Assembly: GCA_905397405.1 (NCBI GenBank)
Contig: CAJPVJ010000254.1
Coordinates: 1-30,292 of the forward strand
Length of the DNA stretch: 30,292 bases
Reading direction: 5' to 3'
From: Oppiella nova
Taxonomy: Eukaryota; Arthropoda; Arachnida; Sarcoptiformes; Oppiidae
Every line of letters starts with the position of its first letter. Positions within the stretch are counted from its first letter, which is position 1. The notes under the pieces were generated by a model, which ran no database searches, was not told the DNA's origin, and worked only from the letters and a program-made list of their open reading frames with translations. The translations under genes were made by a program, and so were the position numbers. Positions 12,166-24,185 of the stretch are shown piece by piece.

Positions 12166-13488
12166 GTACAAAATATCTTTTTAAATAAATATTTAGATAA
12201 AAACAGCAAAAATACTTCTCTCTTATTCGAGAGAAATATTTTTATTTTTATATATATTTTTAAAGTGAAAAAAAGTTATTTTACTTGAATTTTAAATATT
12301 CTGGTGACGCGAGACTCTATACAGTACTACACTATACACAACACCATAGAGTGAGTGTGTGTTTAGTATAAAGTTATTCGTTATTTGATTACTTGATTTG
12401 AATTTTAAGTTTTTTATTTTTTCTTTCGTTTCTTAAATGTTCAGAGATTTTCTCCTGTTTTTCAGTATCTCTTCATTTTGCGAGTCTCTCTCTCTCTCTC
12501 TCTGGACTTGTTTTTGCTTATAATTTAATTTTCCTAATCAATACAAATACGGACACAACAAATATCACTAATATATGGCTTAACAGTTAACACAATACTG
12601 AATGACACCTGAGAGTGAGGGAGAGGTATAGAGAAAGATCGCAAACAAATTAGACATTTTTGCAGCAAAAATAAAGTCTCGCAAAAATTATTCACATATT
12701 TTTGCCACAAATGCATGTATTGGTGGTGTCTATCAGTTAAACTAATCGCTAATGTATTTAGAGATTGTATGTGTGTTATAGTTAGTCGTCGTATATATTG
12801 GGTTTCGTTGGGATAGTTAGCTCTTACACAGGAGGACAGGACAGGTAGGTATAGAGAGAGTGTGTGTGTGTGGAGTGGTTGGGCGCATACCTTCATAATG
12901 CTGTTTATGACTTATAATAGTATTTGCGAAACCACTTAAACTAAATCTCTTATTAGTATGGCTTCGCTGCGGATGTGGTGCACCGGATCCTTGGCCACCA
13001 CCAGGTGTCTGGCGGTCACTGTCACTGTGCCGGCGCTGGGGATGGGAGGGGGGCTGCGGATGAGTGGGATGTGATGGCTGTGGAGGGGAATGGGAGCTGT
13101 GATGTGGCTGTTGTTGTTGATGGCTGCGATGGTGGTGAGTGTCTGTGTCTGTATAGTCATCGTCACTGTCTGTGTGACTGTTGGCGAGATGTTGGTCGCG
13201 GTACAGGTCGAGCATATACTGGGGCACCAGTAGCCGGTGCGCGAGGGTAGGCCGGGGTCGCTGTGTCAACCCAAACGAGCGGAACAGCCGCGACTCGATC
13301 GCCTTCAGGAGCGCGCCGTTCGCTTTGGTGCTCAGCACCGGTCGACCGGCGGCTGTCCGCGGGTCCGACGTACTACCGGTGCGTCCGCCGCCACCGGCGC
13401 CCACACTGTCGGCCGCGGCGACCGTCGGCCACAATCGCATACCGCTGACGAGCACCAGTAGCCGAAGTAATAGCACTCTGGTATGCAT
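9602..13488 (-). CDS. dpp: Decapentaplegic / BMP2-4 ligand, two coding exons
   Basis: Secreted TGF-beta superfamily morphogen that signals through type I/II BMP receptors and Mad/Medea. Exons in transcript order are 13488-12891 and 10980-9602, with a phase-1 intron of 1910 nt; 658 aa. Residues 1-26 are a Leu-rich signal peptide. The prodomain includes [10 protein letters not shown] (71-80), [12 protein letters not shown] (88-99), [12 protein letters not shown] and a GANHGLYV segment. RAKR (533-536) is a furin-type site. A basic Arg/Lys/Gly linker leads to the seven-cysteine domain 557-658 ([32 protein letters not shown], stop after GCGCR), with all seven Cys and the NST glycosylation site present. 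The mature part is closer to vertebrate BMP2 than many insect Dpp proteins are. The prodomain is unusually long, with a His/Ser/Pro/Gln-rich insert (104-158) and a Ser/Thr/His-rich stretch before the cleavage site. The intron acceptor (gcggatcag at 10981) has a weak pyrimidine tract. Confidence 0.96.
10981..12890 (-). other. dpp intron 1
   Basis: 1910-nt intron, donor GAAG|gtatgc. It holds (CT)16 at 11891-11922 and (GA)19 at 12126-12163, which are complementary and about 200 nt apart, plus a CT tract at 12485-12503. A motif-rich patch near 11700-11740 has repeated GTGTA/TACAC. No exon recognised inside. Confidence 0.75.
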
Positions 13489-13860
13489 ACTTCACCACAT
13501 ACTTCGCCAGCACTGGTAGGTTGTTGTGTGCGCTCTAAGCACAGAATGCATAGGGATTTCACGACTTCTCTCTCGTATTCACTATAACTATAACTCTATT
13601 CACTATTCAGTCGACTCTACTATCGCTCGCACTTCACAATCGACTTCAAGTTTTGTGTCGAGAAGTGCTGTGGAGTTGTGTTCAGTGTTTGTAAACTTAT
13701 TCAGTACTGAAACTACCAGACGCTCCGGCATCTCGTGAACCACTATTCCAACTAACATACACTGGCACTCAGGCAGGCACTGGGCATCATCGGCAGCACC
13801 AGTATGTGTGTGTATGTGCTCTCTCTCTCTCTCTCTCCACACCTGTTGGGACACGTTTTT
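13489..13860 (-). promoter_or_regulatory. dpp 5' flank, probable 5' UTR and promoter
   Basis: Immediately upstream of the dpp ATG and more GC-rich than the sequence beyond. On the minus strand there is an initiator-like TTCAGTA near 13699-13706. A CT tract lies at 13819-13838. Open frames on either strand look random. The assignment rests mainly on position. Confidence 0.35.
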
Positions 13861-14997
13861 GTGTTGGGGATCAGCACAGGGCCAGCACTACCTAATCAAC
13901 CAATTCTAATGGAGTATTTATTTATGAGTTAAGCGTATATACCTGTTACAGGCATATGTATTAGGATGCTCAATATAAGCTAGCACTCAATGATATGTAG
14001 GAATATTGCGATATTTGCAAGAATATTCAGTGAACAAGTAATATTTCTAGTATATTATCAATATTAATAGGAATCTTATCTGTATTTGTAATCAAAATGC
14101 TTAAATAGGTAAAAATTTTTAAATTATTAGGATAGCTATTTCAATAAGCTTATGATATTCAGGGTCTGAATTTCAGACCTTTCTAGCAAAACCTTTCTTG
14201 TAAGAATTATTTTGTGATAAATTATGATAACAATAAATTCAGGTTTAATAAAATATTACCACGATACTTGTTGTAATATACAACAACTCTCGGTGATTAC
14301 AGAATATTTGTTAATTTATAATTTAATATAATATTTAATTTAAAAATAAATTTAATATCAATTTAAATATACAAAATAACTATTTGCATTAAATTTTCAA
14401 CTAACAGCTATCACATTTAAAATATTTATGAAATAAATAATTAATATATTTTGAATGGTTTTAAAATCCTGAATGTTATTCTAGTTTTGTTTAGAATTTT
14501 GTGAACCAGTACTTAGTGGACAGCCTAACACAACTTCTCCCGTATTGAGTGTATACTACACTGTAATGTTGTATTCAATGTATTTCTCGAGTGTGTGTGT
14601 GTGCCGTATATTCACAGGTATTCACTTCACTATTATTCACAATACATTTACTGTACTCTACTCCCTGTGCTCCCTATCCCTCTCATTCTGCTCCCTCTCC
14701 CACCACTGAATGCACAGATATATACACACATACGGTATACGTACTGTACTTACTATACGAATAACTTGTTCACAATTGACCTCAAATTTTTGTGTTCACT
14801 TAAAGCCATGTATTTAAATAAGTTTATTAATTCTCTGTTATGTGAATACATTTGTTGTCAAGAGTTTTTCAATACAATAAAAGCCATGCATATTGTGTGT
14901 ACACTGTATATTGGATTAGGAATATATTTCCCAAATGCACCATGGTCACACTTGGTGTATAAGCGTATAAAATGTATGAATAGGTCCCAATACTTGA

Positions 14998-15049
14998 CAG
15001 TGTATGTTATGATAGATAGTGTATTTTGACACTTAAAAAACATACACTG
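14998..15049. repeat. Nested perfect inverted repeat
   Basis: Outer arms CAGTGTATGTT (14998-15008) and AACATACACTG (15039-15049), 11 bp and perfect. Inner arms AGTGT/ACACT (15018-15022, 15029-15033) enclose a 6-nt loop. The 52-nt unit can form a bulged two-storey hairpin. It is short for a microRNA precursor. Confidence 0.6.
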
Positions 15050-15686
15050 ACTTAATATGACATACAGTGTATATTGTTTATCATTAAGTAACGCAAAATA
15101 ACCAAATGTAAAGTTTCATTAAATCAAAAATTAATATGGCGTCTAATGCTCTCTGGGGGGCTGCACAGCCACGCGTCCCCTTGTGGTGTAGGCTGTCATA
15201 CCACTAAAATAAGATATTATTGTTTCTTTCGCTCTCTCGCAGAGAGAGAGAGAGAGAGAGAGAGAGCAGAAACACACATATAGAGTAACTGTAAGAAACC
15301 GGGCTTTATATTCGACAGTAACTTTACTCTAAATAAACCAAAACGCGAGTTTCTCTAGTGGTTAAGAACTGAACATTGATCTGTTAAACGATTATCTCAT
15401 AGTTTTTCACAAAATTCCTCAAAGTTTTTGGTCTTCATCCTCACCACAAACACTGATCGCATTCACAGATCTCTTTCTCTCTCTCCCATTCTCTCCCTCC
15501 CTCTACCTCTCTCTCCAATAATAAGTATCATAAAAATCTATACTATTTTCGTAAATACCAGTATATATTATGCTTATAATTATCTCCCAAATCTACTTAT
15601 GATTACTGTTATTATTTAGAGAATATTCTCTAAGAATTACACTGTTTTTTGTTGTGAATTGAATTTCAATTACTTATCAGCAGTAC

Positions 15687-15721
<35 letters not shown>

Positions 15722-16243
15722 CTGAGCACAGCTTTGCTGTCAATATCTGTAATAAACCATTTGTGTTGAGATTAAAGGCGATAACAAAATAGCGAAATGA
15801 AATAAAAGCTCAGTTTTTTCAACACAAGATATTCCTCTTTAAGTAGAAAAAAGACATTTTATATATTCACTCGAAGTGTACTCCAGGTGTGAGGGGACCG
15901 ACTGTTTTGGAGGGGGTCGGGAGATGGGAGGCAAACACAGCACACAAATGGGCTGAGAAAGAGCAGCAGTACTGTTGAAAATCATATTAATATTCAGTTC
16001 AAACGCATTATATCTATATTATTGCATAATATTAGCTAAAAAGGCTTTTTTATTGGATTTTTGCTGCAAAATGCATGAGTAGTATATTTATTAGCACTTA
16101 TAGCCCTATACCCCGAGCACATACACACACAAAAAGTTGCGCCAATAGGTTGAGTCCAACCTTCAGATGCCAATACGCAATGACAGCTCAAAGCCAATTG
16201 TGAACCCAATGTCTAAATCTATGTTTGTTTGCAAATGTATGGC

Positions 16244-16284
<41 letters not shown>

Positions 16285-16510
16285 AAGTCAAGAATTTCGC
16301 CGCAAACACACAGTGTAAGAGAGGGGCTGAGAGAGGGAGGGAGCTCTGAGTCGGAAGTGGACGATGAGTTTGTTGGGCTCATACCTGTCCACCGGACGGA
16401 AGGAATTTAGATCTCCACTAATGATAAATAGGGGACCGACTGATGGCTTATAATTAAGGAATGAATAACATGTTTAGACACATAAGACTAGCGATGATTA
16501 AGTCTTTCCC

Positions 16511-16549
<39 letters not shown>

Positions 16550-17982
16550 GAAATAAATTAGTGTTAAATAAAAGATATATAAATTATTTTGAGACAAAAA
16601 ATATATTAATCTTATAAATTATATCAAATACAAGACATTTGGCTTAACACAGAAAACAGTAGAAAAAGTTGTTTAACTGATAAACTCTTGCTTTGAAAAC
16701 ATAATATGAAAATTCTGTTACGAATTGAAAATCAGGACAAAAATGATTTTCAATTAAATTTACGCACATTTCTCTCACTTTTCAACAAAACGTGTATTAA
16801 GTTTGTTAACAAAAAAAGTTAAAATCTCGCGAAAAACTAAATGTTTAGTGTTTTTTATTTCGCAAAATATAAAAACTCTCTTTTTATGATTAATTAAAAA
16901 TTATAATTAATTCCAATCGATAGATAAGCTTAAAAACGATACACACACTGGTTATGACACTCAGCCGATAGTTTAGATAACATTTTATAATACGACTAAG
17001 AATTCAAAATTAATGCTGAGTTTTGCGTTGAAAACATTTTGCTTACATTTTAATTTATTAGCAAAACATATAAAAATAATACACTATATAAAATTTATAT
17101 ATATTTTTTACTTCCAGAGTATATTTAAAAACAGATTTAATGTCTTGAAAAAAGTTTTCAAACACTTTTTGCAACTCTTAACGCATATGAGGAACTCATC
17201 GCTGTTTGGTTTTTTAAAGTTAACATTTATAAGACTTTTATAAGATTTATATTTATTGTGTGTATAGAAAAAATAGGTTAATAGACGATCGGAGTCTCAC
17301 ATTTTGGGCACTATTTACTTGTTTTGCAGCAAAAAATTATGCGAAACGCGAGAAATATATCCATAAAAATAATTTGTGATCAAAAATATAATTATAAATA
17401 AAACTATAATTTTTTTCTTCAAATACTGAGAGAGAGAGAGAGAGAGAGAGAATGGGAGAGAATATAAATTATTAAATGAGTGCATTTGGGGCCGTGTATA
17501 ATGTCATTAATTATAAGCATAATATTATTAATATTATAATCAAAAAGTGGGTAAAAATAAAGTTAAGACAATTGGGTTGTGTTTGGAGTGAGTATGAGAG
17601 AGAAAGCCCTAAATTTAGATAATCAACACCTGTTTAGTGAAAGTGGATTACGGATAGAGATATGAAAAGGGAGAGTATGTTATCTAAGAGAATGTGAAGT
17701 CCCTATCCATTATAACAACACATATATTATTATACATTCAAAAAATATCTGTTTTATATTTATTCGTATATAAAAAAAGTTAAATTTAAAGATCAATGAA
17801 CCGAATGTAACGATAAGTTCTGTGACACAACACAACACAAACTTTCTTAACCTATAAATTCCTGAACAAAAAAAGCGAGATTTCATACATAGATATATAT
17901 GGCGTACATATGAGTGTAGAAAATGCTTTTTTGTCTGTAATAATAATCATAATAAGTATTCTTAACAACAGAAACAGGCAAT

Positions 17983-17985
<3 letters not shown>

Positions 17986-18026
<41 letters not shown>

Positions 18027-18179
18027 CAGTTCAGAGTACTTATGACATAAGAAAGGAATTCAATAGAAATAATATTAAGTGAGAGAAAAAGATTGCAAAC
18101 AATAAAAAAGAAGAGTAAAAATTCCTCTCAAAAGAGAGTAAAAGAAATTATGAGTTAATGATTGGAATTTCCAGCGAAA

Positions 18180-18219
<40 letters not shown>
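17986..18219 (+). repeat. Two long (GA)n microsatellites
   Basis: About 39 bp at 17986-18024 and 37 bp at 18183-18219, both essentially perfect and in the same orientation. They lie in the gene-poor region. Confidence 0.9.
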
Positions 18220-18223
<4 letters not shown>

Positions 18224-19056
18224 TAAAAAATACTAACATTATATTATGAGAGATATTATGGGATGAATGATAATATAATATGAAAAATGTGTGGATAAAA
18301 ATGATTGGCCTTGAAGATTGTAAAAACTATTTTGTTCATAAGTCTAAAATTTATTTAATCGCTAAAAAATATTTGTAATATACTTAACATAGTTTTAGCA
18401 CCTTTTCAAGTGGGCATTGAGACGAGTATTTATATTTCATAATAATAATAATTGTAGTCATAATACAAAGTCTGCGGTAATAATACTAAATATTAGTAAA
18501 CCATATGAGAGTTAGGATCATAAAAATGTTTGCCGTTTTCAATGGCTTTAATCCCTTTCGCTATTTATAATATATGTATAGTCAGTGCCCAAAGTGTTGG
18601 TAATAATAATAATAAACGTAATAAAAATAATTAAAAATTATGAGATAAGACACACACAGACACTACATATGAATATAATATATGGCATAAAGGCTACTGA
18701 AAAAAATCTGGTACTAAATAGTATTAGGCGTTAATAGCAATGCAAACATACACTCGAGAAATGGGTTATCATTAAGGAGTTTGAATGAAATATTTTTGCA
18801 AACATTTACTGAACACAAGAATTTGGAAATAAAAATATTTTCGGAGTTGAGGTTTAATTTCGCTTTTACAACAAAACAGGCAATAATCGCATGAAATATG
18901 AATCCCCGCAAAAAAGGCAAACATTTTTCTTAAATCAACTCAAAAAGACTCGTTGAGAGGTCTGTGGACCGACGCGTGTGGTCAGGGATGTCAAGCCTTC
19001 CCAACAGAATAATAATAAACTCAACGCAAGAGCCCATCATAATAAACAAAAGCCAT

Positions 19057-19087
<31 letters not shown>

Positions 19088-19312
19088 AATTGTGGTCGAC
19101 CCCCACCCCACACACCCTTCCATACTCTCTCTCATTCTCTCTCAACAACTATGTTAATGAGTTAATCATAACTAACTCCAAACTTATAGACAATTAGTTA
19201 TATGTTTGCCTGTAATCCCTAAATTCATTCATAACCAAAATATTTCATTAATTGTTTGGGAAATATTTGGACACAAAATATTTAATAGACATTCAATGGG
19301 ATTTTTGATCCC

Positions 19313-19316
<4 letters not shown>

Positions 19317-19351
<35 letters not shown>
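19317..19351 (+). repeat. (CT)n microsatellite before a GC island
   Basis: 35-bp CT run. With the shorter ttttctctctcacag at 19364-19378, it forms a strong pyrimidine tract ahead of the GC-rich segment 19379-19520. Confidence 0.9.
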
Positions 19352-19353
<2 letters not shown>

Positions 19354-19991
19354 GCTCTCTATGTTTTTCTCTCTCACAGTGCGGGGCATTAGGGGGTGTT
19401 TTGATATGTCTATTAGTCTGTCAAACGGCAACCCCCGGTGTCCTACCGGTGCGAGCAAACTATAATTTAGGCTCAGGAAACCCGGGGCCCGCGGCATGGG
19501 TTCACGTGTTTGCTTACATTTGGGGGCAAAATCTTGTGTACAGTTATTGTGCAAACACTTCATAAAAACTTCAGTAAAACTTTGAGAATTTTACATAAAA
19601 ACCTAAACGCAATGTAAATCACAGGCAGTAAAAGGCATCGCAAACATAAATAGCAATAAAAAGCGAATTGGATTTCATCGAGGATTTGCTCTCATTATTG
19701 GATACATAAGAATCTAATCTTTCAAAGACTTATGTATGAAAACAAAATAAAAAAAACTTCAGTTTTTGTTCAGCGCCTGAGATTATGATTACATGAGAGG
19801 GTCGGCCCCTCTCGATGTGGTGAAGAACCCCTGAGCTCTGAAAAAATCTACTCCACTCTCACAGACAGTATGGTGTGTGCTGTCGATGGGCCGGTGATTA
19901 TCGTTCAGGTATTGTGTGTATCGAGAAGTCCTGTCTTATGAATGGTCTTCACAAACATGTAAAGTATGTTATGTTGTGTTGTGTTCGCTGC

Positions 19992-20027
<36 letters not shown>

Positions 20028-20428
20028 TTTAAAACCAAAAACCGGTAATAAGTCTTATAACAGACACAAGAATTGATAGAATTGAATATCACTCCAAACA
20101 CACACATATACACCACACACAGCACAGGCAGGTTAGGAGAGGGAGGGAGAGATTGATAGAGAGAAGGAGAGAGAGAGAGAGAGAGCACATTCATACCTAC
20201 CGCAGTGTGTGCTTTCAACTGCATTTACGTGTTTTAAGCACCGGTAGGAATGGTTATAGCTGTGTGTGTGTACAGCACCACCACTGCCACCACCGGTGAT
20301 GATGAGGGCCATAGAGAGGCTGACAGTGCAGCTGAAGAGAGAACTAATCATAACATCGATGGGAAAACACATAATTTATTGCAAATGAAAAATAAATATA
20401 TTTTTAGTGCTCTCTTGGAGTTGGAGTG

Positions 20429-20465
<37 letters not shown>

Positions 20466-20735
20466 GCGGAGAACAAATGCCACCAAAACCTCCACTGACT
20501 TTACATTCAAATTATGCGAAAAATATCTCTTTAGTAGCCGACAGTTTCGGCAAAAAAAGTTTATTTTTATTTTTACATATAATTAGACGTCTCTTATATC
20601 GTATAATAATTTAAAATTGATTTCTCTTTTGCTTGTTTGCACTGTTGAAAGAGATTTTCGTTTTATGAATATAATTACAATATATTTACATCACATTCAG
20701 TACACAACATATTAATAATAAATAAATTAAATCCA

Positions 20736-20741
20736 TTTATT
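20736..20741 (-). terminator. Candidate poly(A) signal of syntaxin 16
   Basis: AATAAA on the minus strand about 200 nt after the syntaxin 16 stop. Other AT-rich hexamers nearby make this only a candidate. Confidence 0.4.
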
Positions 20742-20938
20742 TTACTTTTGTGTTAGCGTTTAGTTTTTTTTGTATCAGTGAAAAAGTCTCTGACAATTGG
20801 TTTTCAATAAGTTATGCGTGCTTTTCATGTGTGGAAAACAAATGGCATTTAAATAAAAAATATTTAGTTTTATGAAAAAATAAAAAGCGTTTTCAAAAAA
20901 AATAAAACTATAGCTAAACCTAGAGATCTATCACTACA

Positions 20939-22169
20939 TTAAGTCTTAAACAACACTAAATACATGAACAAAAGTATCACAAAACCGCTCAAAATCAATA
21001 TCAACTTCAGTTTGCGTGCACTTCGCATACTTTTCTCGGCCTTACTGAGCGCCAGCACCCCGTCGGCCACCCGGTGCTCAACCGTCTCCACGTTGTAGTC
21101 GATGCGGTCCAACACCGAGCCCTGAGTGACCACCAATGTGTTGATGTCTTGGAATATTTGGTTCAACTCGCAGATGGACTTCACGATTGCCGTCATCTCC
21201 TGATCCCTGGCCCTCAGGTGCTCCGAGTCCTGCATGAGCGCCGACATCATCATCTGCTGCTGTTGTGCACCCGAGTAGCGGCTCATGTCCTCGAAGAACA
21301 GGTAGTCGTCGGCACCGTTTTGTAGGCCATACCCACCGCCGCCGCCGCTATTCGTGGGGCCCTTATCCGTGGGAATGGCGTCGAAAGTGATGACAAACTG
21401 TTCGTCGATTTTGTCGTTTTCCGTGCATTTAATGATATAATTGTTTTGACAGAACCGGTACTTATGCGTCAAATCCTGGATCTCTTTGCACTGAAACTGA
21501 AACACATTCCGCACGAGCCGTGAGTCGGGCTGTAGGCGCGACATCACTTGCATAGCACTCAGGAGTGAATGCAATCGATTGAACAGTTTGTTGATCTCTT
21601 GACACTTGAACTCAATCTCGATTTCATAGCTCTGATTGGCGGCCGACTCGCTGTCTTCGCTGAATATGGAGGCGCTCTTACTCTTCAGGTGCTCCCTCTG
21701 AATGGCGTTCAGCTGATCCACTAATGAGGCAACCGGATGGACAGACAGAGAGGTTAGGGGACAGGCTGTTAGGGGAAGGGGAGAGTACATACGCTTAGTA
21801 TTGATTTTAAGGCATTCGTAGCGAAACTCGTCGACATTGGAGACCCACTCGGGAACCGCTGAGTCCATGGAGGGGTCGTCGCCCGTATGGGTCAACTCGA
21901 TGTCGTTGGCGTCAGACTTGCCGTTCACGAGGTTTGCTCTCTCGTCGTCCGTCTCGAACTGATCCCAAGACATAAGACATGGTATGAGACACGAGTTGCA
22001 GACATAGAATGTCATCGCATGTGTGTCACCGACACGTGTCCCGAAGACACAGGTTGTGACATATGCGGTGACATTGGGGTCAATGGTATACCTCTTTGTA
22101 AAAGTATCTCTTTTTGGTGGCGTTATTCCTCATGAGTACGAAGGTCTCGGTGTGTGATCTGTGAGCCAT
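20939..22169 (-). CDS. Syx16: Syntaxin 16 (Qa-SNARE), three coding exons
   Basis: Tail-anchored t-SNARE for endosome-to-TGN fusion (yeast Tlg2 family; SM partner VPS45). Exons in transcript order are 22169-22092, 21958-21793 and 21720-20939; 341 aa against about 325 in human. The introns are 133 nt (phase 0) and 72 nt (phase 1). Exon 1 encodes an N-peptide TETFVLMRNNATKKRY, matching the human TDAFLLLRNNS segment that binds the SM protein. EWVSNVDEFRYE matches the conserved KWVDGVDEIQYD. The Habc region follows, with a Gly-rich insert and a Gln/Met run (QQQQMMM). The SNARE motif is about 251-313 (VTQGSVLDRIDYNVE, zero-layer Gln near 281), and the C-terminal membrane anchor about 319-340. Reading through the second intron would insert a spurious Pro/Leu-rich segment. 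Start ATG 22169 is chosen because the N-peptide lies immediately after it. Confidence 0.95.
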
Positions 22170-23795
22170 GGCTACGGTGTATGGGATCTACTGGTGGTGA
22201 CAGTTGGCGGTGATGTCGTCAGTAGGAGTGGGCGATGACAGGACCCTCCACTCGCAATATGGGATCCGCTGGTGAGTTGACCCCAAACTTCTTGTAATTG
22301 TCTTCTTGTCGATCACTTTATTTGATATCACTTTCCATTAAACAGACGTTTATTTCAATGAAAACTCAATTCAAATGCCAATTGAAAGCGCTAAAGGTAT
22401 GTTTACTACACAATAAGTGTGCTTTACATAACTGTAATGTTTGTCAAAAGCAGTTATAAAACCAGGTTTATTGTGTTGTGTACTGCTCAGCGAGTATTTA
22501 ATGCACTGCTAAGCGTGTTTCGCTAGTTGTCTGTGCGTACAGTGTATTTGTATGACTGGAATAATGGTAAGTCTATGGGTGAATGAATATTGTGAAAGTT
22601 AGTGAGAAATGAACTTGGTGCATAAATGTATGTAGATTTTGTATATATGTTTAATAAATTAGTGTCAACATTGATTTAACTGAAAATTTTTATAATTAGA
22701 TTGTGTTAGATCAAATTTTTGTTGTTATTTTATTAAGTTATGAATTAATAGATTGCCAATGACCCTGTTCATATTAGCTAAAATATATATAGGTAGTACA
22801 AAATTCTAAAATATTTTACTGGGTATGTTTAGTTGCATAATAGTTATATAGTTCAAAACTATTGATCAAATAAATTAAACATATTTAAAAAGCAAACTTT
22901 TGCTAAAATATCGTTGTTGAAAAAATTTTCAATATTTATCGGGACTAGTGCACATACAGATCACACACAAATAAATATTTTTAATGGTAGTTAATTTAAA
23001 TTTAACTTTTTTACACATTTTGGCCATACGTTGGGTGTTAATAGTCATTCACATCCTATATGATAGCCATTACGGCACTACCGTATGATTAGTGTGTAAT
23101 CCGGGTTACTTTCGTTAATGCAAATCTGATTACATGTTATTTAATAACTGCATTTCTCATATGCAAAACAATGCCATTAAGCTATAATACGAGTACCACT
23201 TCGCCAGCACATGACATACCATTCCCCTCCCATTATAATAGGCTTTTCTATGGTTTTTCGAGAAATATAAAAGAGTAAATTATTATTGAAAACTAAAACA
23301 ACAAATTTCGGAATTTGAGGCGGTTATTTATGTCATTAATAAAAACCACATTTTTTAGTTAAAACAGTAACTTAACCTCTGTGTCTCTCCATCTCGATAG
23401 ACAGCCCAGACGTATAGATCCCAGCGCTCGAGAGATAAAGACATAATACAGACTAATAATAGTAATAATGAGCCCTAAAATGGTATATAATTTTATGTGT
23501 GAAAAATGAGTCCATAATAAGTGGTCAACACAAGTCTCACCGAAAATATTAGTGACTTTTTTGTAGGGCTAACCGGTAATGGGTGACCAAAAAGTGAAAG
23601 TCATGTTCACATAGTTTTTTCGCAACTGTTTTACCCGTAATAATAATTTGAAAGTCCGGTATAGCGAGTGAAGTATAAATAATTAAGAAATAAAATATTA
23701 TAATTTTTGTATTGTGTTTGGGTTTCGGTGCAAAAAAGTATTATTTAAATACTTGTAGATAAGTCTTGTGATGTTGTTTTGCAACAAAATATAAT

Positions 23796-23809
23796 GAGAG
23801 AGAGAGAGA

Positions 23810-23850
<41 letters not shown>
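23796..23850 (+). repeat. Longest GA microsatellite of the window
   Basis: GA repeats over 55 bp with a single two-base interruption (ta at 23811-23812). Confidence 0.9.
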
Positions 23851-23851
<1 letters not shown>

Positions 23852-24147
23852 ACATAAGTACTACTCTATTAGTAACTTAAATGAAATAATCATTAATTTG
23901 TAGTCAAAAGGCGTTTGTATGTTAAATGTGTATAATATTTTCCTTTAATAATCCACTCTTTTTTATATTGATTATTAATAGACACATAAAACGAAGTAAG
24001 AAAAAACTTTGAGAAACTTTTTAACTGTTGCTATGAATGAATTGATGGGAGAAATGAAACCTATAATTATAAGACAGATATGTTTTCATATGTTATTTGA
24101 AGACTTTTCGCTATTGATTAGTGGTATTTGGGAATTGAGTTGAGAGT

Positions 24148-24185
<38 letters not shown>

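Larger units (their letters stand above)
13861..20938. other. 7-kb gene-poor region between syntaxin 16 and dpp
   Basis: AT-rich DNA with no recognised gene. GC-elevated islands occur near 15136-15207, 15890-15960, 16385-16440, 19379-19520, 19790-19920 and 20197-20351. Several carry plausible splice signals, mostly on the minus strand, toward dpp. GA/CT tracts of at least 20 bp: 15241-15266, 15689-15719, 16246-16281, 16514-16546, 17428-17451, 17986-18024, 18183-18219, 19057-19082, 19317-19351, 19995-20024 and 20431-20462. Since dpp genes commonly have distant enhancers and alternative 5' exons, this is the natural place for them; that is inference. A minus-strand AATAAA (20736-20741) may end syntaxin 16. 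Confidence 0.5.

Noticed and set aside
14595-15029. 144-codon plus-strand frame
   Set aside because: Tyr/Ile/Leu-rich reading of AT-rich DNA, with no motif, splice or codon-bias support.
4808-22169. Functional cluster of SCFD1 and syntaxin 16 (SM protein plus SNARE)
   Set aside because: The SM partner of syntaxin 16 is VPS45; SCFD1 serves syntaxin 5/18. The genes are 13 kb apart with dpp between, so co-location is probably incidental.
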